Assembly (NCBI RefSeq): GCF_023634765.1
Contig: NZ_JAMLFX010000002.1
Location: 228,225 to 292,224 of the forward strand
DNA length: 64,000 bases
From: Pseudomonas sp. AKS31
Lineage (GTDB): Bacteria; Pseudomonadota; Gammaproteobacteria; Pseudomonadales; Pseudomonadaceae
Reading direction: 5' to 3'
A program made the position numbers and the translations under genes. Numbering within the stretch: the stretch's first letter is position 1; each line of letters begins with the position of its first letter. The notes beneath the pieces were generated by a model, which ran no database searches, was not told where the DNA came from, and saw nothing but the letters and a program-made list of their open reading frames with translations. This document shows, piece by piece, positions 42,178 to 49,373 of the stretch.

Positions 42178-44640
42178 TCATTCGATGTCGATGGACAGCA
42201 GGCCACCGACCCTTGACACCAGGGTGTCGACGGCAAACGGTTTGGTCAGCACCTGCATGCCGGGGCCGAGCTGACCGTTGCCGAGCACTGAGTTTTCCGC
42301 GTACCCGGTGATGAACAAGGTCTTGAGCTTCGGCCTGATTTCCCGGCCCGCGTCGGCCATCTGCCGGCCGTTCATGCCGCCCGGCAAGCCGACATCGGTG
42401 ATCAGCAGATCGATGTGCGCGCTGGAGCGCAACACTTCCAGTCCCTCAACGCTGTCGCTCGCTTCGAGCAGGTTGTAGCCGAGGTCGTTCAGCACGTCTT
42501 TGAGCAGCGTGCGAACGGTGGGTTCGTCGTCGACAATCAGTATGGTCTCGCCGGCCTTTGCCTGCAGCGGGGCCGAGCGTTGCGCGTCGTCGTGATTGCG
42601 CTGCGTTTCGCCGCGGTAGCGCGGCAGGTAAATGCAGATGATGGTGCCTTGCCCCACAGTCGATTGCACCCGCACCTGCCCGCCGGATTGCTTGGTGAAG
42701 CCGTAGATCATCGACAGCCCCAGCCCTGTGCCCTGGCCCAGCGGTTTGGTGGTGAAAAACGGGTCGAAGGCCTTGGCCATGACTTCCGCACTCATGCCGG
42801 TACCGGTGTCGGCGACCGACAGGCACAGGTATTGCCCTTCGGGCATCTCCCTGATGCGCGCCGATTCAGCATCGAGGGTTCGATTGGCGGTTTCGACGGT
42901 GATGGTGCCGCCATCGGGCATCGCATCGCGGGCGTTGATGCACAGGTTGAGCAGGGCGTTTTCCAGTTGACTGGCATCGACCAGCGTCGGCCACAGATCG
43001 GCGGCGGCGACCGTCTTCAGGCGAATGCTCGGGCCGACGGTGCGCTGGATCAGTTCGGTCATGCCGGCAATGAGCGCGTTGATTTCGGTCGGCCGTGGAT
43101 CGAGGGTCTGCCGGCGGGAGAACGCCAGCAGGCGATGGGTCAGGGCGGTGGCGCGTTTGGCCGCGTCCTGGGCGATCAGCATGTATTTGTCGATGTCCTT
43201 CAAACGACCTTGGGCGATGCGTTTTTCCATCAGCTCCAGGGAGGCGCAAATCCCTGCCAGCAGATTGTTGAAGTCATGGGCCAGACCGCCAGTGAGTTGC
43301 CCGACCGCTTCCATTTTCTGCGATTGGCGCAACTTTTCTTCGGCCTGCATCAGTTCTGCGGTACGCGCCGAGACCCGCTGTTCCAAGGTGTCGTTGAGCG
43401 CTTTTAAAGCGGCGGTGACCCGGTCGCGTTCGTCTTCGACATTGCGCCGCTCTTCGACATCGATCAGCACACCGGGAAAGCGCAAAGGCGTGCCGTCTCC
43501 GGCGCATTCGACGCGTCCGTTGGCTTCGATCCAGGTGAATTTGCCATCCGCGCCGCGCACTCGATATTGGTGCGAATACGCCCCGCCACGGGCAATGGCT
43601 TCATTGATTGCCGCTGTGAGCCCGTCGCGGTCATCGGGATGCACGCTCATCACCACTTGCTCCAGGCTCAGACCGTCACGGCCCAGCGCAGGGTCGAGGT
43701 TGAAGACCCGCGCGAAGGCTTCATCGACGTAGAAGCGATCGGTGGGCAAGTGCCAGTGCCAGGTGCCGATAATGGCGCCGGCGGCGAGGGCCAGTTGGAC
43801 CCGTTCGATGTTTTCCCGAGCGATCGCCTCGCTGTTGCGCAAGCGCTCTTGTGCGTCGCGGCGCTCGGTGACGTCGCTGAAGAAAATCGCGATCTGCCGA
43901 TCGGCCGGGTCGCCGACGCGAACGGCGCGCACATCGAACCAGCGTTCGAAGGTGTTGGCGTAGTTTTCGAAGTTGGCCGGCTCGCCGGTTTTGGCGACGT
44001 GGCCGTAGGTCTCGAACCAGAATTTTTCCAGGTTGGGCGCAAACTCGGTGACCCATTTGCCCCGCAGGTTGACCCCGGCCTGCCGTTCGAACGCCGGGTT
44101 GGCCTCGACAAAGTAGTAATCGATGGGGTGGTCGTCGGCGTCGAATTTGACTTTGACGATGGCGAACGCGGCTTCGATGGTTTCCAGAATGGTGCTGAAG
44201 CGCTCTTCACTTTGGCGCAGTGCGGTTTCGGCACTGCGCGAACGGGTCAGGTCGAGCATGGCCCCGATCATGCGTTCGGCCTGGCCATCGGCATTGCGAA
44301 TCAGGTGGCCGCGATCAAGCACTTCGGCCCAGGAACCATCCTGACAGCGGAAGCGGTACTCGGCACTCCAGGTCGTGCCTGCGCCGTCGATTGCCGAGCG
44401 AATCGAAGTCTCTACCCGTGCGCGATCCTGCTGGTGGATCTGCGCAAAGCGCCAGTCAATCGTCGGGTCGATGGCCGCCGGGGCATAGCCGTACGCGTCT
44501 TGCAGCGCGTCGTTCCAGGCAATCTGATTGGTCGTCAGGTCCCAGTCCCAGACGGCGTCGCAGGTCGCCTTGACGGCCAGGCGCAGGCGCGTGACCTCGG
44601 ACTCAAGCTCCTCGCGAGTAAGCTGTTTCAGGATATCCAC
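42178..44640 (-). CDS. PAS-containing hybrid histidine kinase with C-terminal receiver
   Basis: This 820-residue soluble protein has three PAS/PAC units (about residues 20-135, 145-265 and 285-405), a coiled coil, a HisKA-type dimerisation domain with phosphoacceptor His455 in GGLAHDFNNLLAG, and an HATPase domain (NLCINARDAMPDGG, DTGTGMS, GQGTGLGLSMIYGF). It ends in a receiver domain with phospho-acceptor Asp749 in LLITDVGLPGG and the conserved Lys in VLTKPF. No TM segment is visible. HDFNN-type kinases with a terminal receiver often sense light or redox through PAS; no flavin-binding LOV cysteine motif is seen. The partner regulator is not nearby. It is adjacent to a photolyase-related gene on the same strand. 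Confidence 0.9.
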   Translation of the reverse strand: MDILKQLTREELESEVTRLRLAVKATCDAVWDWDLTTNQIAWNDALQDAYGYAPAAIDPTIDWRFAQIHQQDRARVETSIRSAIDGAGTTWSAEYRFRCQDGSWAEVLDRGHLIRNADGQAERMIGAMLDLTRSRSAETALRQSEERFSTILETIEAAFAIVKVKFDADDHPIDYYFVEANPAFERQAGVNLRGKWVTEFAPNLEKFWFETYGHVAKTGEPANFENYANTFERWFDVRAVRVGDPADRQIAIFFSDVTERRDAQERLRNSEAIARENIERVQLALAAGAIIGTWHWHLPTDRFYVDEAFARVFNLDPALGRDGLSLEQVVMSVHPDDRDGLTAAINEAIARGGAYSHQYRVRGADGKFTWIEANGRVECAGDGTPLRFPGVLIDVEERRNVEDERDRVTAALKALNDTLEQRVSARTAELMQAEEKLRQSQKMEAVGQLTGGLAHDFNNLLAGICASLELMEKRIAQGRLKDIDKYMLIAQDAAKRATALTHRLLAFSRRQTLDPRPTEINALIAGMTELIQRTVGPSIRLKTVAAADLWPTLVDASQLENALLNLCINARDAMPDGGTITVETANRTLDAESARIREMPEGQYLCLSVADTGTGMSAEVMAKAFDPFFTTKPLGQGTGLGLSMIYGFTKQSGGQVRVQSTVGQGTIICIYLPRYRGETQRNHDDAQRSAPLQAKAGETILIVDDEPTVRTLLKDVLNDLGYNLLEASDSVEGLEVLRSSAHIDLLITDVGLPGGMNGRQMADAGREIRPKLKTLFITGYAENSVLGNGQLGPGMQVLTKPFAVDTLVSRVGGLLSIDIE

Positions 44641-44777
44641 CCCTCATGCCTTGGATTATTGGTCTGCGTTCAATAGGCGTGTTTCAAGCGAACACCCAGG
44701 TTGCTTCGTAAGCGTTGTGAGGCATTGACCCGGGACGGCCGGTTTAAGTTGCACGCGGACCAGCGGCGCAGGCGTTT

Positions 44778-46316
44778 TCATAACGATTGGCCGTTATCCA
44801 GCGCATCGAGCAAGTGTTGGCCGCGTTGCCACAGTGCCTGTTGCTTGTCTGGCGACATGCGATCAAGGTTTTTGTACATCATGGCCATGCGCTGATTACT
44901 CCTTAAAAGCTCGCCGTGGCGCATGAGGAAATGCCAGTACAAGGCGTTGAACGGGCAGGCGTTGTCAGCCGTGGTTTCGCGCACCGAGTAAGCACAGTCG
45001 CGACAATAGTCGGACATCCGGTTGATGTACTGGCCGCTGGCGCAATAAGGCTTGGACCCGAGGTAACCGCCATCGGCGTGCATGACCATACCGAGGGTGT
45101 TGGGCAGCTCGACCCAATCGAACGCGTCCATGTAAATCGCCAGATACCACTCACAGATCTGCTTCGGTGCGATGCCAGCGAGCAGGGCGAAATTGCCGGT
45201 CACCATCAGGCGCTGGATGTGATGCGCGTAGGCGTGTTTGAGGCTTTGGCCGATGGCCTGGCGCATGCAATTCATGTTGGTTGCGCCGGTCCAGTAGAAC
45301 TCCGGCAGCGGCCGCTGGTTGGCAAATGCATTGCCCTCGCCGTACTCGGGCATGTGCAGCCAGTAAACGCCACGGACATATTCGCGCCAGCCGATCAGTT
45401 GGCGGATGAAACCTTCGGCCGCATTCAGCGCGATGCTGCCGGACCAGTAGGCCGACTCCACATCAGCGCAGAGCTGGCGCAGGTCGAGCAGGCCGATGTT
45501 CAGCGCCGCGCTGATGCGCGCATGGAACAGAAACGGCTCGCCGCTGGCCATGGCGTCCTGATAATCGCCGAACCCGGCCAGGGCGTAATCGAGAAAGTAC
45601 GCCCAGAGCGCCTGGGCATCGGCGTGTGTCACCGGATAGTTGAAATCATCCAGACTGCCGTAGTGACTGGCGAAGCGTTGTTTGACCAGGGCGAGGACTT
45701 CGAGGGTGATTGCATCGTTGGTAAAACCGGCCGGGTAGGGCGCTTTGACGGTTTTCGGCAAGGCTTTGCGATTGTCGGCGTCAAAGTTCCACGCGCCGCC
45801 GACGGGCGTGCCGTCACCGTTGAGCAACAGGCGACTTTTGCGGCGCATCTCGCGGTAGAAGAACTCCATGCGCAACTGCTTTTTGCCTGCGGCCCAGGCG
45901 CGAAACTCATCGCGGCTGCACAGGAAGCGGCCGTCGGCGTGCCAGTGGATCGGCACACCACAGTCCTTGAGCGATTGCTCCAGGCGCCAGTCTCCGCACT
46001 CCGTCACATGCAACTCGCTGGCCTGCAACAAAGCTTGCCAGCGCTTCAACTCGCCGGGCACCGAGCCGCTGTTCTGCGGGTCGTCGAGGGCCACGTAATG
46101 CACGTGGATGCCCTGGCTTTCCAGCGCCTGAGCGAAGTGACGCATGGCGCTGAAAATCAGCGCGATCTTCTGCGGATGATGGGCGACATGGGTGGCTTCT
46201 TCCATGACCTCGACCATCAGCACACAGTCGTGTTCCCTATCCAGACCGGCCAATGACGCCAGATCAAAAGACAGCTGGTCACCCAGCACCAGGCACAGTC
46301 GACGGGTTTTGTTCAT
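44778..46316 (-). CDS. Cryptochrome/photolyase-related flavoprotein, iron-sulfur type
   Basis: This 512-residue protein belongs to the deoxyribodipyrimidine photolyase-related (FeS-BCP/CryPro, PhrB-like) group, whose studied members repair (6-4) photoproducts using FAD, a ribolumazine antenna and a 4Fe-4S cluster. The N-terminal antenna domain begins RRLCLVLGDQLSFDLASL. The C-terminal FAD region contains GFIRQLIGWREYVRGVYW, and four cysteines suited to the cluster lie in KPYCASGQYI, DYCRDCAY and NACPFNALYW. Upstream at 46383-46406 is a TGTACA-N12-TGTATA site resembling operators of light-responsive MerR-type regulators. The ATG is at 46316, with only a weak ribosome site. Confidence 0.88.
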   Translation of the reverse strand: MNKTRRLCLVLGDQLSFDLASLAGLDREHDCVLMVEVMEEATHVAHHPQKIALIFSAMRHFAQALESQGIHVHYVALDDPQNSGSVPGELKRWQALLQASELHVTECGDWRLEQSLKDCGVPIHWHADGRFLCSRDEFRAWAAGKKQLRMEFFYREMRRKSRLLLNGDGTPVGGAWNFDADNRKALPKTVKAPYPAGFTNDAITLEVLALVKQRFASHYGSLDDFNYPVTHADAQALWAYFLDYALAGFGDYQDAMASGEPFLFHARISAALNIGLLDLRQLCADVESAYWSGSIALNAAEGFIRQLIGWREYVRGVYWLHMPEYGEGNAFANQRPLPEFYWTGATNMNCMRQAIGQSLKHAYAHHIQRLMVTGNFALLAGIAPKQICEWYLAIYMDAFDWVELPNTLGMVMHADGGYLGSKPYCASGQYINRMSDYCRDCAYSVRETTADNACPFNALYWHFLMRHGELLRSNQRMAMMYKNLDRMSPDKQQALWQRGQHLLDALDNGQSL

Positions 46317-46382
46317 TTCACGAATTCAACGTAATGAGCAGCAGGCTGCTGAGTGGACGTTTAAGTATCAAGTCCAGATAGT

Positions 46383-46406
46383 TGTACAGATTGTAGTCTG
46401 TGTATA
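46383..46406 (-). promoter_or_regulatory. Candidate LitR/CarH-type light-responsive operator of the photolyase gene
   Basis: TGTACA (46383-46388) and TGTATA (46401-46406) are separated by exactly 12 bp. On the gene's strand this reads TATACA-N12-TGTACA, 67-90 bp before the ATG. Repeated TGTACA-like half-sites are known for B12-dependent or class II LitR MerR-family photoregulators, which control photolyase genes in Pseudomonas. The assignment is by resemblance only. Confidence 0.45.
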
Positions 46407-46463
46407 GGTTTTTTGTAGGAGGGATTGCGCAGTTCAGAGCGATTGCGAGGCGCGCTTGATGAA

Positions 46464-46485
46464 CGCTCCCGCTGTTGCGGGAGCG
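46464..46485 (-). terminator. Hairpin downstream of the old yellow enzyme gene
   Basis: CGCTCCCGC/GCGGGAGCG form a perfect 9-bp stem with a TGTT loop, 22 bp past the stop of the minus-strand OYE gene. No T-run follows, so termination is only probable. Confidence 0.5.
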
Positions 46486-46506
46486 CCTTACGCTGTCAGG
46501 AAGGAT

Positions 46507-47631
46507 TTAGCCGGGATAAACGGGGTAGTCGGTATAGCCTTCGGCGTTGCCGCCATACACCGTCGCCGGGTTCAGTGCATTCAACGGCCAGTCATTGGCA
46601 ATGCGCGCCGGCAGATCCGGGTTGGCCATGAACGGACGGCCGAAAGCGACCAGATCGGCCAGCCCGGAATCGAGCAATTGCGCCCCGGATTCCGCGGTGT
46701 AGCGCCCGGCGTAAATGATCGCGCCACTGAAGGTCTCGCGCACGGCCTGACGAAACGTCAACGGCATCGCCGGGGCGTTGTCCCAATCGGCTTCGGCGAT
46801 CGACAGATAGGCGATGCCCACGTCCTGCAGTACTTTGATCGCTTCGATATAAGTGGTATGCGGGTCTTCCTCGACCATGCCCAAGTACGTGCGCGCTTCG
46901 TCGGTAGTGGTGAACAGCGGGGCGAAACGCACACCGACTTTTTCCTTGCCGATGCATTCGGCAACACCGGCGACCACTTCGCGCAGAAAACGCAGGCGAT
47001 TGTCCAGCGAGCCGCCGTACTGATCGTCGCGCAGGTTGCTGTGGGCGGAGATGAACTGGTTGACCAGATAACCGTTGGCGCAATGCAATTCGATGCCGTC
47101 GAAGCCGGCGTCCATGGCGTTGCGCGCGGCCTGGATATACAGCTGCACCAGTTCCTGCACTTCATCGGTGCTCAGTGCGCGCGGTGCCGACGGGGTGACC
47201 AGTTCACCGGCGCCGGGCGCGGTTTCGATAAACACGCTGACGCGGTCGGTGGCCACCGCGGAGGCTGAAACCGGAGCTGCGCCGTCGGGCTGCAAAGCGG
47301 TATGCGAGACACGGCCGACATGCCACAACTGGGCGAAAATCACCCCGTCCACGGCATGCACGGCCTCAGTGACTTTGCGCCATCCGGCGATTTGTTCCGG
47401 CGTATGAATGCCCGGCGTCCACGCATAACCCTGGCCACGCGGTTCGATCTGCGTGCCTTCGGTGACCAGCAGACCGGCACCGGCGCGCTGTTGGTAATAC
47501 TCGGCCATCAACTCATTGGCGATGTTGCCCGGTTGTGTGCTGCGCTGGCGGGTCAGGGGCGGCAGGACGATACGGTTTTTCAGGGTGTGGTGACCCAGTT
47601 TGACGGGGGTGAAGAAACTGCTGTGGTTCAT
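46507..47631 (-). CDS. Old yellow enzyme-type alkene reductase (NemA-like)
   Basis: This 374-residue FMN-dependent enoate reductase uses NAD(P)H to reduce electrophilic alkenes, maleimides or quinones. Family signatures are visible: FTPVKLGHHTLKNRIVLPPLTR at the N terminus, AQLWHVGRVSH, GFDGIELHCANGYLVNQF, DQYGGSLDNRLRF, and phosphate-binding residues in IIYAGRYTAE and LVAFGRPFMANPDL. I chose ATG 47631 (MNHSSFFTP) because family members start there; the frame stays open 75 bp upstream without support. A palindrome TAGACCAGTCGTCTA lies 24 bp before the ATG and recurs upstream of the DJ-1 and TetR genes, indicating NemR-like control. Confidence 0.9.
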   Translation of the reverse strand: MNHSSFFTPVKLGHHTLKNRIVLPPLTRQRSTQPGNIANELMAEYYQQRAGAGLLVTEGTQIEPRGQGYAWTPGIHTPEQIAGWRKVTEAVHAVDGVIFAQLWHVGRVSHTALQPDGAAPVSASAVATDRVSVFIETAPGAGELVTPSAPRALSTDEVQELVQLYIQAARNAMDAGFDGIELHCANGYLVNQFISAHSNLRDDQYGGSLDNRLRFLREVVAGVAECIGKEKVGVRFAPLFTTTDEARTYLGMVEEDPHTTYIEAIKVLQDVGIAYLSIAEADWDNAPAMPLTFRQAVRETFSGAIIYAGRYTAESGAQLLDSGLADLVAFGRPFMANPDLPARIANDWPLNALNPATVYGGNAEGYTDYPVYPG

Positions 47632-47654
47632 GGATGACCTTGTTCGTGGCTTAT

Positions 47655-47669
47655 TAGACCAGTCGTCTA
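47655..47669. promoter_or_regulatory. NemR-type operator upstream of the OYE gene
   Basis: The 15-mer TAGACCAGTCGTCTA has inverted arms TAGAC/GTCTA. It is identical to 48514-48528, and its reverse form recurs with 2 mismatches at 48588-48602. E. coli NemR binds a TAGACC/GGTCTA palindrome, which supports the assignment. Confidence 0.75.
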
Positions 47670-47680
47670 TTTGTTGAGCG

Positions 47681-47714
47681 AAAAAATAACGCCGGGCAGG
47701 ACGCACCCGGCGTT
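47681..47714 (-). terminator. Intrinsic terminator of the DJ-1/PfpI gene
   Basis: On the minus strand, AACGCCGGG and CCCGGCGTT form a 9-bp stem with a 9-nt loop followed by ATTTTTT, 20 bp after the stop. It separates this transcript from the OYE gene, which therefore needs its own promoter. Confidence 0.85.
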
Positions 47715-47733
47715 TCTGAGGTTGTGCGAGGGT

Positions 47734-48411
47734 TTAGCCGAGCATCTTCAGCAGTTTCTCGGCGACGGCGGCGGAGCTGGCCGGATTCTGGCCGGTGACC
47801 AGTTGCCCGTCGGCGACCACATGAACCTGCCAGTCAGCGACTTTCGAGTAATGACCGCCGAGGCGCTGGAACTCGTCTTCGATCAGGAACGGCACCACGT
47901 CCGTCAAGCCAACTGCCGCTTCTTCGGCGTTGGTGAAACCGGTGACTTGGCGATGCTGCACCAGCGGTTTGCCGTCAGCGGTGAGGGCGTGACGCAACAC
48001 ACCCGGCGCATGGCAGACAAAACCGTGAGGCTTGTTGGCGCGGTCGAACGCTTCGATCAGCGCGATCGAGTGCTTGTCCTCGGCCAGATCCCACAGTGGG
48101 CCGTGGCCACCCGGATAAAACACGGCATCGAAATCCTCGGCGCTGACGTCGGCCAAACGACCGGTGTTGGCCAGTGCCTGTTGTGCCGCCGGGTCCTTGC
48201 GGAAGCGATCGGTCTCGGCGGTCTGGGCATCGGGTTCATCGCTTTTCGGGTCCAGCGGCGGCTGGCCACCGGCCGGCGAAACCAGGGTGATCTCGGCGCC
48301 GGCGTCTTTGAAGGCGTAGTAGGGCGCGGCGAACTCTTCCAGCCAGAAGCCGGTTTTCTTGCCGGTGTTGCCGAGTTGATCGTGGGAAGTCAGAACCATC
48401 AAGATTTTCAT
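47734..48411 (-). CDS. DJ-1/PfpI family protein (class I glutamine amidotransferase-like)
   Basis: This 225-residue protein has the DJ-1/PfpI fold with nucleophile Cys133 in HGFVCHAPGVL, a preceding GGHGPLWDL turn and an N-terminal strand MKILMVLTSH. Relatives include Hsp31/HchA-type proteins acting on methylglyoxal or other reactive carbonyls. Sharing an operator palindrome with the OYE gene and the NemR-like regulator supports a role in electrophile defence, which is inferred. An intrinsic terminator follows. Its promoter region is divergent from the regulator gene. Confidence 0.88.
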   Translation of the reverse strand: MKILMVLTSHDQLGNTGKKTGFWLEEFAAPYYAFKDAGAEITLVSPAGGQPPLDPKSDEPDAQTAETDRFRKDPAAQQALANTGRLADVSAEDFDAVFYPGGHGPLWDLAEDKHSIALIEAFDRANKPHGFVCHAPGVLRHALTADGKPLVQHRQVTGFTNAEEAAVGLTDVVPFLIEDEFQRLGGHYSKVADWQVHVVADGQLVTGQNPASSAAVAEKLLKMLG

Positions 48412-48513
48412 AGAGCACCTTGCTTAGGTCGGGTGTCTTCGATTGGGCGAAACATTCGCGCATCGGCCACACCGGTCGGAAAACGGTTGTCGGGGCGCAG
48501 CATAGATTCCAAT

Positions 48514-48528
48514 TAGACCAGTCGTCTA
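48514..48528. promoter_or_regulatory. NemR-type operator upstream of the DJ-1/PfpI gene
   Basis: An exact copy of TAGACCAGTCGTCTA in the divergent region between the DJ-1/PfpI gene and the TetR regulator gene, 102 bp from the DJ-1 start. Confidence 0.75.
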
Positions 48529-48587
48529 GTAATTTTTTATCCTGGGGTTTTTCATCGACAGGTATGGCAAACTTCCGTTCCTCCGAA

Positions 48588-48602
48588 AATACGACTGGTC
48601 TA
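48588..48602. promoter_or_regulatory. NemR-type operator upstream of the TetR regulator gene
   Basis: AATACGACTGGTCTA matches the reverse complement of the operator at 13 of 15 positions, 21 bp before the regulator ATG, suggesting autorepression. Confidence 0.65.
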
Positions 48603-48623
48603 TTGCCTGGTAATTCGCGCCCC

Positions 48624-49208
48624 ATGAAACCGACCTATGACGACACCCGCCAACATTTGCTCGACACCGGCCACCGGATGATGGCCGAGAAGGGCTTCAC
48701 CAGTGTCGGCCTCAACGAGATCCTGCAAACCGCCGGTGTGCCCAAGGGTTCGTTCTATCACTACTTCAAATCCAAAGAACTTTACGGCCAGGCATTGCTG
48801 GCGGATTACTTCGTTGACTACCTCGCCGACATGGAGCGGCGCCTGACGCTACCAGGCCTGAGCGCCTACGAGCGGTTGATGGATTACTGGCAGGGCTGGC
48901 AGAACCGCTGCACCCTCGAGGGCCATGGCGATGAGTGTCTGGTGGTGAAACTCAGCGCCGAAGTCGCCGACTTGTCGGAGTCGATGCGCCTCACCTTGCG
49001 CGATGGCGCCGAGCAAGTGGTGGCGCGCATTGCCCTGTGCATCGAGCAGGGCCAGGCTGAAAAAAGCCTGCCCGAGGGCGATGCCCGGCATCTGGCGGAA
49101 ACCCTGTATCAGTTGTGGCTTGGCGCCAGCTTGCTGAACAAGTTGCAGCGTACCGGGCAATCGCTGCAGACATCGATGGCGATGACCCGGAGGCTCTTGC
49201 GCGTTTGA
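48624..49208 (+). CDS. nemR: TetR-family electrophile-sensing repressor, NemR-like
   Basis: This 194-residue protein has an N-terminal TetR helix-turn-helix (about residues 10-55: GFTSVGLNEILQTAGVPKGSFYHYFKSKE) and a C-terminal ligand domain. Cys105 in GDECLVVKLSAEVADLSE aligns with the redox/electrophile-reactive cysteine of E. coli NemR (Cys106). Cys96 is also present. I chose ATG 48624; the frame is open further upstream but would run through the operators. Three near-identical palindromes next to this gene, the DJ-1 gene and the OYE gene make up an apparent local regulon. Confidence 0.85.
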   Translation: MKPTYDDTRQHLLDTGHRMMAEKGFTSVGLNEILQTAGVPKGSFYHYFKSKELYGQALLADYFVDYLADMERRLTLPGLSAYERLMDYWQGWQNRCTLEGHGDECLVVKLSAEVADLSESMRLTLRDGAEQVVARIALCIEQGQAEKSLPEGDARHLAETLYQLWLGASLLNKLQRTGQSLQTSMAMTRRLLRV

Positions 49209-49271
49209 AACTGTTTCTTTGTGCGGCACTTAGGATGAAATGATCACCAGGAGCCTAGCGCTCAAATATAC

Positions 49272-49292
49272 GAATGGGAATAAGTTTCAATA
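49272..49292. promoter_or_regulatory. Possible Fur box upstream of the TonB receptor gene
   Basis: GAATGGGAATAAGTTTCAAT, 82-102 bp before the receptor ATG, resembles Pseudomonas Fur sites (GAAT..GAATAA.T.TCA) imperfectly. Iron control of a siderophore receptor is expected. Confidence 0.4.
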
Positions 49293-49373
49293 ACGAAACG
49301 CTTGGTATACCATCGCCGCGTTTTGCTGGCGGTTTTACCCTTCGTTCTGGCCTATTCGTAAGGTTTTCATTTC

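Noticed and set aside
43567..44676. 369-codon plus-strand frame opposite the hybrid kinase
   Set aside because: It is the antisense of PAS and kinase coding sequence, with no recognisable domain.
48420..48623. N-terminal extension of the TetR regulator
   Set aside because: It would place two operator palindromes inside the coding sequence; ATG 48624 gives a normal family N terminus.
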